DNA of 64,000 nt from Sphingomonadales bacterium Ga0077531 (GTDB lineage Bacteria > Pseudomonadota > Alphaproteobacteria > Sphingomonadales > Sphingomonadaceae), in the NCBI GenBank assembly GCA_001464915.1, contig LNED01000038.1, positions 62,001 through 126,000 of the forward strand, given 5' to 3'. The number at the start of each line of letters is the position of its first letter. Position 1 is the first letter of the stretch. Positions 23,426 to 31,897 of the stretch are shown here, one piece after another. The notes below the pieces were generated by a model. That model was not told the origin of the DNA, ran no database searches, and saw nothing but the letters and a program-made list of their open reading frames with translations. The position numbers and the translations under genes were made by a program.

Positions 23426-24238
23426 ATGATGGGACAATTGCAAGGCAAGACCGCAGTGGTGCTGGGGGCGGCATCGGAAGGCAACATGGGCCAGACCATC
23501 GCCCGCCTGTTCGCAAAGGAAGGTGCGAAGGTGATGGTGGCGGGCCGCAAGGAAGCCCCGCTCGCCGCGTTGGCTGAAGATATCGGCGGGGCCTATGCGC
23601 TGTGCGACATTGCCGACCGCGCGCAAGTCAATGCGCTGGCAGACAAGGCAATAGAAACCTTTGGCCGGGTCGATATCGCGATCAACACCACCGGCTGGGG
23701 GCTGCTCGCCAGCATGGAGGAGATCACCGAAGAACAGCTCGACCAGATCGTCGATCTGCAATTCAAGGGCGTGCACCATTTCTTGCAAGCGTTTGTGCGG
23801 GTGATGAGCGCGCAGCAACCCACCGGCGGATCGCTGATTTCGCTGTCTTCGGCGACGACCAAAGCGATCATCACCAACCACGCTGCCTATATCGGCACCA
23901 AGCGCGGCAGCGAGGCGTTGATCGAGTGTGTCGCCAATGATTACGGTCACTTGGGGATCAAGGCCAACACCGTTTCCCCCGCCTTCACCGATAGCCCGAT
24001 GACGCATGACAGCTTTCAGGTGCCCGGCCTGACCGATGCGTTCCTGCCGCGTTACCCGATGGGGCGGCTCAATACGGTGGACGATGTCGCCCATGCCTGT
24101 CTGTGGCTGAGCACCGATCAGGCCTATGTCACCGGGGCCAATATCCAGCCAAATGGGGGACTGGCGATGCGCGGCAATCCGCAGGCGGGCGATGTCGCAG
24201 CGGCGATTGGCGCGGCGATGGCGAAGTTGCAGCAATAG
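23426..24238 (+). CDS. SDR-family oxidoreductase
   Basis: A 270-residue SDR with an enoyl-reductase-like cofactor motif (LGAASEGNMGQTIA rather than TGxxxGIG), catalytic Ser and Tyr-x3-Lys (SSATTKAIITNHAAYIGTK), and INTTGWG at the NNAG position. The C-terminus has lost the usual VDGG and reads NIQPNGGLAMRG. It starts ATGATG behind GAGGAGAG. It is a single rightward gene, divergent from the SnoaL-ABM-mobA operon and sharing site B, and convergent toward another SDR with the parS palindrome in between. The substrate is unknown. Confidence 0.9.
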   Translation: MMGQLQGKTAVVLGAASEGNMGQTIARLFAKEGAKVMVAGRKEAPLAALAEDIGGAYALCDIADRAQVNALADKAIETFGRVDIAINTTGWGLLASMEEITEEQLDQIVDLQFKGVHHFLQAFVRVMSAQQPTGGSLISLSSATTKAIITNHAAYIGTKRGSEALIECVANDYGHLGIKANTVSPAFTDSPMTHDSFQVPGLTDAFLPRYPMGRLNTVDDVAHACLWLSTDQAYVTGANIQPNGGLAMRGNPQAGDVAAAIGAAMAKLQQ

Positions 24239-24244
24239 GCCGCT

Positions 24245-24280
24245 GCCCTGCCGATGTTTCACGTGAAACATCGGCAGGGC
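24245..24280. promoter_or_regulatory. parS centromere site within a 36-bp perfect palindrome
   Basis: Positions 24255-24270 read TGTTTCACGTGAAACA, an exact match to the ParB-binding parS consensus. The symmetry continues without a mismatch over 36 bp (24245-24280, arms starting GCCCTGCCGA). It lies in the short gap between two convergent SDR genes. Chromosomal parS sites nucleate ParB for origin segregation and usually lie near oriC. The palindrome could also form a terminator-like hairpin for both genes, though no T-run follows. Confidence 0.85.
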
Positions 24281-24292
24281 GTGGATCAAGCC

Positions 24293-24314
24293 GGGGTCAA
24301 GCAGGGGTCAAGAC
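24293..24314 (+). repeat. Short tandem repeat next to parS
   Basis: GGGGTCAAGCA is followed directly by GGGGTCAAGAC, two 11-bp units differing in two bases, 12 nt after the parS palindrome. No function is evident. Confidence 0.4.
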
Positions 24315-24340
24315 GGCACCAAGACCAGCCTAGCCCCGCA

Positions 24341-25129
24341 TCAATATTGCGCCGTCCCGCCATCCACGCTGATCTGCTGGCCGGTGATGCCGGCCCCAGC
24401 CTTGCTAGCCAGCAGCACCGCGACGGCGGCCACTTCCTCGACCGTGTTGGGGCGCTTGATCGCCGAATCGGCGGCGAACATCGCGATCATATCGTCCAGT
24501 TCCATCCCCATCGCTTTTGCGGTCGCCGGGCCGTTGTTCTTGATGATGTCGGTGATGACGATCCCCGGGCAGATCGCGTTGACGGTCACGCCTGACACGC
24601 CGACTTCGCGCGCGACGCTTTTGGTCATGCCGTTGACTGCGTGTTTGGCGGCGGAATAGGCGGTCAGCACCGGCTTGCCATGCTTGCCTTCCATCGACGA
24701 GATGTTGATCACCCGGCCATCACCCTTGGCGATCATGGTGGGGAGCGCGCGCCGCGTGGCCCAGAAGGTGGAATAGACGTTCCATTTCATCGCTTCGTCA
24801 AAGGCGTGATCGGACAGGTTGACCAGCGGCTGCAAATCGCCTGCGCCGCCGGCGTTGTTCACCAGAATGTCGAGCGTGCCGAAATGCTTGATCACGGCGT
24901 CGATGAAGCCTTCCAGATCGGCCTGCTCCATCACGTCGCCCGCGATGAAGATTGCGTTCTCTCCCGCGCCGAGTTCTTCGAGCACCTTCGCGCCCTTTTC
25001 GGCATTGCGGGCAAACAGTGCCACCTTGCCGCCCTCGGCCAGAAATGCCTCGGCAATCCCGCGCCCCATGCCTGCCGTGCCGCCGGTAATCGCGGCGATT
25101 TTGCCTTCCAGTTTATTGGCCAGTTTCAT
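24341..25129 (-). CDS. SDR-family oxidoreductase (classical)
   Basis: A 262-residue classical SDR: TGGTAGMGRGIA, NNAGGAG, catalytic Ser and Tyr-x3-Lys (ISSMEGKHGKPVLTAYSAAK), and QISVDGGTAQY at the C-terminus. Residues ARN after beta-2 favour NADP(H). ATG 25129 has a strong AAAGGAGAG upstream; the track's 25207 start enters the divergent promoter region. It is a single leftward gene, divergent from the ketosteroid-dehydrogenase-like flavoprotein, sharing operator site C 54 nt from its start. It probably interconverts a hydroxyl and keto group of the island's substrate (inference). Confidence 0.92.
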   Translation of the reverse strand: MKLANKLEGKIAAITGGTAGMGRGIAEAFLAEGGKVALFARNAEKGAKVLEELGAGENAIFIAGDVMEQADLEGFIDAVIKHFGTLDILVNNAGGAGDLQPLVNLSDHAFDEAMKWNVYSTFWATRRALPTMIAKGDGRVINISSMEGKHGKPVLTAYSAAKHAVNGMTKSVAREVGVSGVTVNAICPGIVITDIIKNNGPATAKAMGMELDDMIAMFAADSAIKRPNTVEEVAAVAVLLASKAGAGITGQQISVDGGTAQY

Positions 25130-25183
25130 AGTGCAGCTCTCCTTTGACTGCAGGGGTAGCGGTCTGCGCGGCCAAGCGCACCT

Positions 25184-25203
25184 TGCCAAAATGAGCAATT
25201 GCC
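25184..25203 (+). promoter_or_regulatory. Shared operator motif, site C
   Basis: TGCCAAAATGAGCAATTGCC on the plus strand, a near-symmetric version of the shared motif (CCAAAATG-AG-CAATTGCC). It lies between the divergent SDR (54 nt from its start) and the flavoprotein (30 nt from its start), so it could control both. Confidence 0.55.
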
Positions 25204-25233
25204 GCACTGCCCCCGCAGCGCCTCTATGCCCGC

Positions 25234-26853
25234 ATGAGAGAAACAGACGTCATCATTCTGGGAACGGGCGCGGCCGGCATGGCCGCTGCGCTGGCGGCAC
25301 ACGAAACCGGGGCGGAGGTGCTGCTGGTGGAAAAGTGGGACCGCGTTGGCGGCACGTCCGCCATATCGGGCGGGGTGATCTGGGTCGCCGACAACCCGCG
25401 GATGCGCGCTGCCGGAATGGCCGACAGCCGGGCTGATGCGCTCGCCTATTTTCGCAGTCTGGATCACGGCGATCTGGTGGATGAGACAATCGAGGCGTTC
25501 GTCGACTCGGGGCCGGAGGCGCTGGCGTTTTTGGAAAGCATCGATGCGCTCAGCGTCTCGGTCTTGCCGGGCTATCCCGATTACTACACCGACCGTCCGG
25601 GCGCGAAGCCGCAGGGGTCACGGGCGCTGGATCACGATCTGTTCGACCTCAACCATTTGGGCGAATGGGCGGCGAGGATCTACGCGATCGAAGAGCCCAA
25701 ACCGCTGATGCTGCGCGAAACCCCGATTGGCGGCGCGACCGAGATGGTCTCGGCACAGGTGATGGGCGAACGCATGGCGGCGCGGCAATGCGGGTTCGGC
25801 CAAGCAATGGTGGCGCGGTTGTTGAAGGCGTGTCTGGCGCGCGGGATCGAACCGCTGCTGGGCGTCACCGCCAAGGCGCTGCTGCGCGACGGCGGGCGGA
25901 TCACCGGGATCGAGGCTGAGCAGAACGGCGCACCGCTGACGCTGAAAGCGCGGCGCGGGGTGATTATCGCCACCGGCGGATTTGAGTGGGACACCGAACA
26001 GCGCCAGACTTTCCTGCGCGGCCCTGTCACCGCGCCCGCCAGCCCGCCGACCGCCACTGGCGAAGGGCTGAAGCTGGCGATGGCAGCGGGCGCAAAGCTC
26101 GGCAATATGACCAGCGCGTGGTGGGCACCCACGCTTGTCGCGCCCGATCAACCATGGGCCAGCGGGGAGCAGCGCGGGCAGATCGTCCTGATCGAACGCA
26201 CCGTGCCGCATTCGATCATGGTCAACCGCAAGGCTCAGCGGTTCTGCAATGAAGCGGCGAATTATTCGGCATTGGGCGGCGTGTTCCACCAGTTTGATCC
26301 GGCCAATTACGATTACCTCAATCTGCCCGCCTATCTGATCTTCGACGCGCAATATGCGGCGCGCTATCCGCTCGGCACGCGGATGCCGGGGCAGCCGATT
26401 CCCGATTGGGTGATGCGCGCGGAGACTTTGGAAGGGTTGGCGGAGCAGCTTGGGCTTGATGCAGCAACGCTCACCGAAACTGTGGCGCGCTTTAACGTCC
26501 ACGCCGACGAAGGGCATGACCCTGATTTCGGGCGCGGCACCAGCGCCTATGATCATTTCTACGGCGACCGCAGCCGCACCGGCACAGCAGTGACTTTGGG
26601 TGCGATCCGCGAAGCACCGTTTTACGCGGTGGAGATTCAATCCGGCCTGCTCGGTACCAATGGCGGCCCGCGCACCGATGGCGCGGGCCGGATATTGGGG
26701 CATGATGGCGCGGTGATCCCCGGATTGTTCGGCGCAGGCAATGCCATCGCTTGTCCGACGGGCGGGATTTACGCGGGGGCAGGCGGGACACTCGGCCCGG
26801 CGCTGACGTTTGGGTATCTGGCGGGGAGGGCTGCGGCGGCGGCGAACGCCTAA
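25234..26853 (+). CDS. FAD-dependent dehydrogenase, 3-ketosteroid-delta1-dehydrogenase-like
   Basis: A 539-residue FAD protein of the fumarate-reductase/KstD family. The N-terminal FAD motif is ILGTGAAGMAAALAA, followed by VEKWDRVGGTSAISGG. The C-terminal GGIYAGAGGTLGPALTFGYLAGR resembles KstD, with Tyr513 and Gly517 at the positions of the catalytic Tyr and Gly near the C-terminus of that enzyme. KstD removes hydrogens from C1-C2 of a 3-keto steroid ring. A related cyclic-ketone dehydrogenase or an enone reductase are alternatives. It is a single rightward gene next to shared site C; its stop overlaps the convergent Rieske oxygenase stop (CTAA). Confidence 0.85.
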   Translation: MRETDVIILGTGAAGMAAALAAHETGAEVLLVEKWDRVGGTSAISGGVIWVADNPRMRAAGMADSRADALAYFRSLDHGDLVDETIEAFVDSGPEALAFLESIDALSVSVLPGYPDYYTDRPGAKPQGSRALDHDLFDLNHLGEWAARIYAIEEPKPLMLRETPIGGATEMVSAQVMGERMAARQCGFGQAMVARLLKACLARGIEPLLGVTAKALLRDGGRITGIEAEQNGAPLTLKARRGVIIATGGFEWDTEQRQTFLRGPVTAPASPPTATGEGLKLAMAAGAKLGNMTSAWWAPTLVAPDQPWASGEQRGQIVLIERTVPHSIMVNRKAQRFCNEAANYSALGGVFHQFDPANYDYLNLPAYLIFDAQYAARYPLGTRMPGQPIPDWVMRAETLEGLAEQLGLDAATLTETVARFNVHADEGHDPDFGRGTSAYDHFYGDRSRTGTAVTLGAIREAPFYAVEIQSGLLGTNGGPRTDGAGRILGHDGAVIPGLFGAGNAIACPTGGIYAGAGGTLGPALTFGYLAGRAAAAANA

Positions 26854-28181
26854 CCCCCCAACCAGCGATCAATCGTATCGTGGAAGAACCGTACCCGCGC
26901 TTCTTGTCCGGCCAGATGCCCGCCGCGATAGCCGCGTGATCGCAGGCCCATTTGCTGCTCGCTCCAGATGCTGACATCCTGATCGATGCCGGGGCCGCAG
27001 CTGAGTTCGCCCACGCGCCCACGCAGGTGCTCCACCGGAACCGTGCGATCGACCTCCTGCCCCATGGAATAGGAGTAATATCGATCCTCGCCTTCGGGGA
27101 ACCACGTGAAATACCACATGTCGAACAGGCAGCGTTCGGGATCGGTCGGATGCGGATCGGCGCGCAGCCAGATGCAGCCATCGGGTTTCAGGCTGAAGCT
27201 GATGTTGGGGAAGACCGTGTAGTGGAAATGATCGGTCAGCTGTTCATCGTGGAAGTGGCTGAAATCATACCCCTTGGCCGCGCCGTGCTCGCGCTTGGCC
27301 GCTTGCAGGGCCTCACGCGTGCGCAGCGGATCATCACGGAAATCTTCGGGGTTGAGGCCCCAATAGGTCAGCTCCTTCGCCATCATGTCGAGCACCGTGT
27401 CGGTATGCCCGCGAAGGCTGCGCGCTGGGCGTGATCCCGGCATGAACATCCGCGCATGGCCGTGGGGCGCGTACATATCGAACTGGCAGTCCTTGTAGCT
27501 CTGCTCCATCACGAACCGGGTTTGCGGGTGGACGAAGGGCAGGTGATAGCTTTCGTTGAAATTGTCCTGCACGCACTTCCAGTTCCAGTCGCCCTCCAGC
27601 GTGACCCAATGGGTGCGGTGCATCTGCTCCATGCGGTAACATTCCAGCTGCGGCGCGATGGGGCCAAGGTGATCGCGGAGCGGGGTGGCGTGCGCGTCGA
27701 GGTTGACCCAGACGAAGCTGGCGAACACCTCGCAGCGGACCTCCTCCAGCGTCACCTTGCCGCACGGAGAGCCGCCCGCAAAATCCTCAGGGCAGGGGAC
27801 GAAATTGAGTTCGCCTTCGGGGGTGAAGCGCCAGCCGTGGTAGGAACAGGCGATGCGTTTGGAATGGCCCTGTTCTTCCAGAACCAGCCGTTTGCCGCGA
27901 TGCGGACAGACGTTGTAGAATGCCCGGATGCGGCCATCATCGCCGTGGGTGACGAGGATGGACTCGCGCCCGATGTCGTAGGTGAAGAAATCGCCCGGCT
28001 TCGCCACCTGCTGCGCCAGCCCGCCGATCAGCCAGCTGCGCGTCCAGATGCCGTCCCATTCGCGGTCCATGAAATCGCGCGACCAATAGCGGCTGCCTTC
28101 GATCGGTTTGGTCGAGAGCGCCGGCGCTGGCTGCGGGGTTTTGTCGATCCGCGTCGGCGCGGGTTTGAGCAAGGTGGCCAT
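26850..28181 (-). CDS. Rieske non-heme iron oxygenase, alpha subunit
   Basis: A 443-residue ring-hydroxylating-type oxygenase. Rieske ligands are Cys92, His94, Cys112 and His115 (CPHRG...CSYHGW). The mononuclear iron site is NFNESYHLPFVH with bridging Glu210 and ligands His213 and His218. Enzymes of this type hydroxylate or demethylate substrates using electrons from a separate reductase, which is absent from the window. ATG 28181 is one base after the upstream P450's stop. The operon is AhpD-like protein, P450, Rieske oxygenase, so two oxygenases probably act in sequence on the same compound (inference). Confidence 0.93.
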   Translation of the reverse strand: MATLLKPAPTRIDKTPQPAPALSTKPIEGSRYWSRDFMDREWDGIWTRSWLIGGLAQQVAKPGDFFTYDIGRESILVTHGDDGRIRAFYNVCPHRGKRLVLEEQGHSKRIACSYHGWRFTPEGELNFVPCPEDFAGGSPCGKVTLEEVRCEVFASFVWVNLDAHATPLRDHLGPIAPQLECYRMEQMHRTHWVTLEGDWNWKCVQDNFNESYHLPFVHPQTRFVMEQSYKDCQFDMYAPHGHARMFMPGSRPARSLRGHTDTVLDMMAKELTYWGLNPEDFRDDPLRTREALQAAKREHGAAKGYDFSHFHDEQLTDHFHYTVFPNISFSLKPDGCIWLRADPHPTDPERCLFDMWYFTWFPEGEDRYYSYSMGQEVDRTVPVEHLRGRVGELSCGPGIDQDVSIWSEQQMGLRSRGYRGGHLAGQEARVRFFHDTIDRWLGG

Positions 28182-28182
28182 A

Positions 28183-29463
28183 TCAGCGTGCCTTCGCTTC
28201 AAAGGTGATGTTGAGCTGCTTCAGGCTCCGCAGCAGGAAGTGCGGGTGGTAGGCGAAATCATTCGCCCCTTCGGCAAAGTGCATATCCTCAAACCGGTCG
28301 ACCACCGCCTGGAACCCCCAAGTGAGTTCGCGCCGGGCGAGCGGCGCGCCGAGGCAGTGGTGCGTGCCCGAACCAAACGCCATATGCGCGCCTGCCTTGG
28401 GCCGATCCAAATCGAGCTTTTCGGGGCATTCGAAGAACCGCTCATCGCGGTTCGCTGCGCCGTAGCGGATGTTGACGACCGATCCGGCGGGGATCGTCAC
28501 CCCGTCGAGTTCGACGTCGGCGTGGGTGAAGCGCATGAGGCTCTGCACCGGGCTTTCCAGCCGCAGCACCTCCTCGACAAAGGGGCGCATATATTTGTCG
28601 GGATCAGCCTTGAGCCGGTGCCACACGTCCTTGTTCTCGATCAGCAGCTTCATCCCCGCCGCCAGCGCATTGGTGGTCGTTTCCGAGCCGCCGACGAAGG
28701 TATCGGCCATCATCTCGGCGTGGAGTTCTTCGTTGTTCAAAGGCCGCCCCCAGCCTTCGATCACGGTGTTGACCAGCACCGATATCAGCGAGCCATCGGG
28801 ATGTTCGCGCAGGCGTTCAAAGATCGGCTGAAAATAATGCTGCGCCTCGATCTCGCGGTCGACCATTTCGAGGTGCTTGTCCTCGGGCAGCATCAACGAA
28901 ATGCGATGGAAGAACGCATCAGTCCAGCCCTTGATCCGCCACATATCCTCGCGCGCCGCGCCCATCTGCTCGCCGATGATGAACAGCGGCAGTGGCACGC
29001 AGAACTGGCGCACCCAGTCGCAGTGGCCATCGGCGAGGAATTCGTCGATCAGCTCGAAAGCGAGGGTTTCGACGCGCGGGTCGATGGCCTTGATGCGGCT
29101 GGGCTTGAACGCCTCGTTGAACATTGCGCGCATCTGCTTGTGGTTCGGATCGTCGCGGCCGGCCAGCGTCGGCGCGGGCAACCAGCCTTTCTCGCGGAAC
29201 CGTTCGGCGACCTTGCGCCCGCGCTCGGCATCGGTTGGGCTGGCACGCAGCAATTCGTTGCTGGCGGTGGAGGGGAAGCGCGCCGGGTCCATCAACACCT
29301 CGCGCACGTGATCGTAACGGCTGACGACATAAATCTGCGTGCCGGGGATGTTGTAAACCGGAGCCTCGTCGCGCAGGGTTTTGTAGGCATCATAGGGGCA
29401 CTGTTGCAGCGCGGGATCGAACAGGTTGATGGTGGGCCCCATCTTACGTGGCTGCGTGTTCAT
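28183..29463 (-). CDS. Cytochrome P450
   Basis: A 426-residue P450 with I-helix GGSETTTN, EEVLRLESP at the K-helix and heme site FGSGTHHCLGA with Cys370. It differs widely from the P450s at 15246 and 30179. ATG 29463 overlaps the last base of the AhpD-like gene's stop, and the Rieske gene begins one base after its own stop. It needs ferredoxin and reductase from elsewhere. Substrate inferred only from context: a hydrophobic ring or side chain. Confidence 0.93.
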   Translation of the reverse strand: MNTQPRKMGPTINLFDPALQQCPYDAYKTLRDEAPVYNIPGTQIYVVSRYDHVREVLMDPARFPSTASNELLRASPTDAERGRKVAERFREKGWLPAPTLAGRDDPNHKQMRAMFNEAFKPSRIKAIDPRVETLAFELIDEFLADGHCDWVRQFCVPLPLFIIGEQMGAAREDMWRIKGWTDAFFHRISLMLPEDKHLEMVDREIEAQHYFQPIFERLREHPDGSLISVLVNTVIEGWGRPLNNEELHAEMMADTFVGGSETTTNALAAGMKLLIENKDVWHRLKADPDKYMRPFVEEVLRLESPVQSLMRFTHADVELDGVTIPAGSVVNIRYGAANRDERFFECPEKLDLDRPKAGAHMAFGSGTHHCLGAPLARRELTWGFQAVVDRFEDMHFAEGANDFAYHPHFLLRSLKQLNITFEAKAR

Positions 29464-30050
29464 CAGCGCACCTGAATCTTGTCGGCGCCCCAAGGCGCAA
29501 TCGCTTCGGCAGAGCGGAAGGCTTCGGGCAGCTCATCGACCATGTGATACGTCGCTGCGAGCCGTCCGAAGCCGACGAAGAACGCCACTGTCATGCCGAG
29601 CTCGACGATTTGCGCCTCGCTGAAATGCTGGCGCAGGTCGGCGTAGATCGCATCGTCGATGGCCAGATGATCGGTCGCCATCAGCTCACCGTAACGGATC
29701 GCTGCCTTCTCCGCCGCCGAGAGGTTCTCCGCCTCCTGCGGGCGCTCCAGCGAACACACCAACCCCTCGGTCACCCCGTCCGCCACCGCATCGGAATAGC
29801 GGATTGCCATGCAGGAACGGCACTGGTTGAAGAACGCGACCCGCAGCCGCACCAGCTCCACCAGCCGCGACGGCAGCGAGCGGTTCATTTTCAACGCCCC
29901 GCCAAACGCCATCAGCCCCAGCGCCTGTTCCGGACAATGGGCGAAATAGCGGGTGAGGCCTTGCTCAAGATCGGTCAGGTTCTCAGGGCGGATTGCGCTG
30001 ACCAGCCGTTCATCCCATTGTTCCGGCGGCAATTTGCTGATGCGGCTCAT
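29463..30050 (-). CDS. AhpD-like carboxymuconolactone decarboxylase family protein
   Basis: A 195-residue alpha-helical protein of the CMD/AhpD family with the redox-type motif CRSCMAIR (CxxC) in the core helix and the proton-relay-like region beyond. AhpD members with CxxC act as peroxidase adaptors; others open or decarboxylate lactones. Because the CxxC is present, a thiol-redox role is as likely as lactone chemistry. ATG 30050 follows GGAGAAA and begins the operon AhpD-P450-Rieske. It is divergent from another P450 across a 128-nt gap with a 12-bp palindrome. Confidence 0.85.
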   Translation of the reverse strand: MSRISKLPPEQWDERLVSAIRPENLTDLEQGLTRYFAHCPEQALGLMAFGGALKMNRSLPSRLVELVRLRVAFFNQCRSCMAIRYSDAVADGVTEGLVCSLERPQEAENLSAAEKAAIRYGELMATDHLAIDDAIYADLRQHFSEAQIVELGMTVAFFVGFGRLAATYHMVDELPEAFRSAEAIAPWGADKIQVR

Positions 30051-30114
30051 GGTTTTCTCCGATGGGGGCACTGGCAAATTAGCCCGTTTCCGTAAGGTCA
30101 TGGCTGGGGGACAA

Positions 30115-30126
30115 CCGTGGCCACGG
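30115..30126. promoter_or_regulatory. Perfect 12-bp palindrome in divergent promoter region
   Basis: CCGTGGCCACGG lies 64 nt from the AhpD-like gene start and 52 nt from the P450 start. It is symmetric and placed like an operator. It does not match the CCAAAAGTG motif of the other promoters, so it may bind a different regulator or be chance in this GC-rich DNA. Confidence 0.35.
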
Positions 30127-30178
30127 CAATTGGCGGATTCGCTAAGCAGGCGAGGCGCCCCGCAAGGGAGAGGCGGCT

Positions 30179-31480
30179 TTGCAATCTGAGGCACCGCGCA
30201 CTTTGAGCCAGGTCGATCTGTTCGCCCCCGGCGCGCAGGAGCATTGGTATGCGGCCTATGCGATCCTGCACGAACAGGCCCCGGTGCAGATCCTGCCGGG
30301 CGAAGGGCTGACGCCGGGTAGCGATGCCTTCGTCCTTACCAAATACGAAGATGTCCGCCGCGTGGTGATGGATTGGGACCGTTTCCCGCCAACATTGTCT
30401 TTGCTGGTGGCGCAGATCCAGCAATCGGGCGAAATGCCAACGCATATTCCTGATCTCGACGCGATGATTGCCTCGATCGTGACTTTGCGCCCCGATCCGG
30501 AGCTGTGGCGCGCGCACCGGAAAGAACTGACCGATCCGTGGGTGGGGCCGGGGTGCACGCGGCACGCCGCGATGATCGCTGCCCACGTCGATGATCTGAT
30601 CGCCGGGCTGCTGGCAAAAGCGCGGGCCGGAGAGCCGGTAGATTTCGTCGCTGATTTCGCTCGCCCCCTGCCGCAGCGCGTGATGGCGAGCGTGCTGGGC
30701 TTCCCGATGGAGGACATCCCCCGGCTGGAGCAATGGGGCAATGCGCAGGTGATGTCCTATGTGATCGGGACGACCCACAAGAATATCCTGACGCCTGAAC
30801 AAACGGCGGAGAAGTTCGCGCTGTTGGCGGGGATGAAGGACTATGTGGCCGAGCAAACGCGGGCCAAACGCGCCAATCCGCAGGACGACATGGTGAGCTT
30901 CCTGACGCAGGTCGAATACGCCGCGCTGGGCCGCAAGCTCACCGATGATGAGATCAATGGCGTGGTCTATGCGATGGTGATCGGCGGGCTGGAGACGACC
31001 CAATATGCCATCGCCGAACAGGCACAATTGCTGTGCGAGCGACCGGGGCTGTTTGCCAACCTGAGGGGCGACCGCGCGGCGATCCGCACCTTTATCGAGG
31101 AAGGGATGCGGCTGCGTTCCCCCACGCAGGGGCTTTCCACCCGCATCTGTGCGCAGGACGAGGTTTTCCAAGGCGTCCACGTCCCCGCCGGATCAATGCT
31201 CCACCTGCGCTGGGCAGCGGCCAATATTGACGCGGAGGAATTCGACGATCCGCTCGAATTGCAGCTGACCCGCAAGGCTGCGACCCGCCACCTCGCGTTC
31301 AGCCAGGGGCCGCGGTCGTGCCCGGGATCGAACATCTCACGCCTCGAACAGATGATCGCGTGGGATCGCCTCGCCGATGCCTTCGCCGCCCTCGAATATG
31401 CGCCGGGCAACGACTTCCGCCATCAGGGCGGGATCATGCTCGGCATCCACCGCTTGATGCTCAACCTAACCCCCGCCTGA
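30179..31480 (+). CDS. Cytochrome P450 (TTG start)
   Basis: A 433-residue P450 with I-helix GGLETT, EEGMRLRSP and heme motif FSQGPRSCPGS with Cys381. The only in-frame start with a good ribosome site is TTG 30179, 5 nt after AAGGGAGAGG, and it gives the usual N-terminal length. It heads the rightward operon P450-ABM-SnoaL. The K-helix and heme loop are normal, so activity is expected, again with external redox partners. Confidence 0.92.
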   Translation: MQSEAPRTLSQVDLFAPGAQEHWYAAYAILHEQAPVQILPGEGLTPGSDAFVLTKYEDVRRVVMDWDRFPPTLSLLVAQIQQSGEMPTHIPDLDAMIASIVTLRPDPELWRAHRKELTDPWVGPGCTRHAAMIAAHVDDLIAGLLAKARAGEPVDFVADFARPLPQRVMASVLGFPMEDIPRLEQWGNAQVMSYVIGTTHKNILTPEQTAEKFALLAGMKDYVAEQTRAKRANPQDDMVSFLTQVEYAALGRKLTDDEINGVVYAMVIGGLETTQYAIAEQAQLLCERPGLFANLRGDRAAIRTFIEEGMRLRSPTQGLSTRICAQDEVFQGVHVPAGSMLHLRWAAANIDAEEFDDPLELQLTRKAATRHLAFSQGPRSCPGSNISRLEQMIAWDRLADAFAALEYAPGNDFRHQGGIMLGIHRLMLNLTPA

Positions 31481-31495
31481 ACGAAAGGTGCCCCG

Positions 31496-31897
31496 ATGGC
31501 CACTCTGCTCGCCCACATCCAGATCCAGCCCGGCAAGGAGGACAAGTGGGAGGCGATCATGCACGACATGGTGCACCACACCTTTGGCACCGAAGAAGGC
31601 GTGATCCGCTACGAATACTGGAAGGGGCAAGAGCCGCTCTCGTATTATTGTCTGCTCAGTTTCAAGGACAAGTGGGCCTTCTATCACCACCAGATGTCCG
31701 ACCATCATGAAGGCCACGACTTTGCCGATGTGCTGGCGGGGATCAGGCTGGAGTATATCGATCCCGTGGACGGCGCGGGCGGGGGGCTGCCGCCGACGCT
31801 CGACCCGGCGCTGCCCGATGATGCCAACGCGGCGATGCGCACCGCGCAAGAACGCTTCCCGCTGGATATTCCGGCATGGTGGGGTGCGCGGGCATGA
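31496..31897 (+). CDS. ABM-domain protein
   Basis: A 133-residue protein whose first 90 residues form an ABM dimeric ferredoxin-like domain (LLAHIQIQPGKEDKWEAIM, VIRYEYWKGQEPLSYYCLLSFKDKWAFYHHQ), with His-rich HHQMSDHHEGH and a C-terminal extension. Residues for catalysis cannot be assigned. It lies 15 nt after the P450 and overlaps the next gene by 4 nt (ATGA), so it belongs to the P450 operon. It is not closely similar to the ABM protein at 22546. Confidence 0.8.
   Translation: MATLLAHIQIQPGKEDKWEAIMHDMVHHTFGTEEGVIRYEYWKGQEPLSYYCLLSFKDKWAFYHHQMSDHHEGHDFADVLAGIRLEYIDPVDGAGGGLPPTLDPALPDDANAAMRTAQERFPLDIPAWWGARA

Noticed and set aside
27095-27112. Second parS-like sequence (ACCACGTGAAATA)
   Set aside because: It matches only about 10 of 16 parS positions, lacks symmetry and lies inside a Rieske oxygenase gene.
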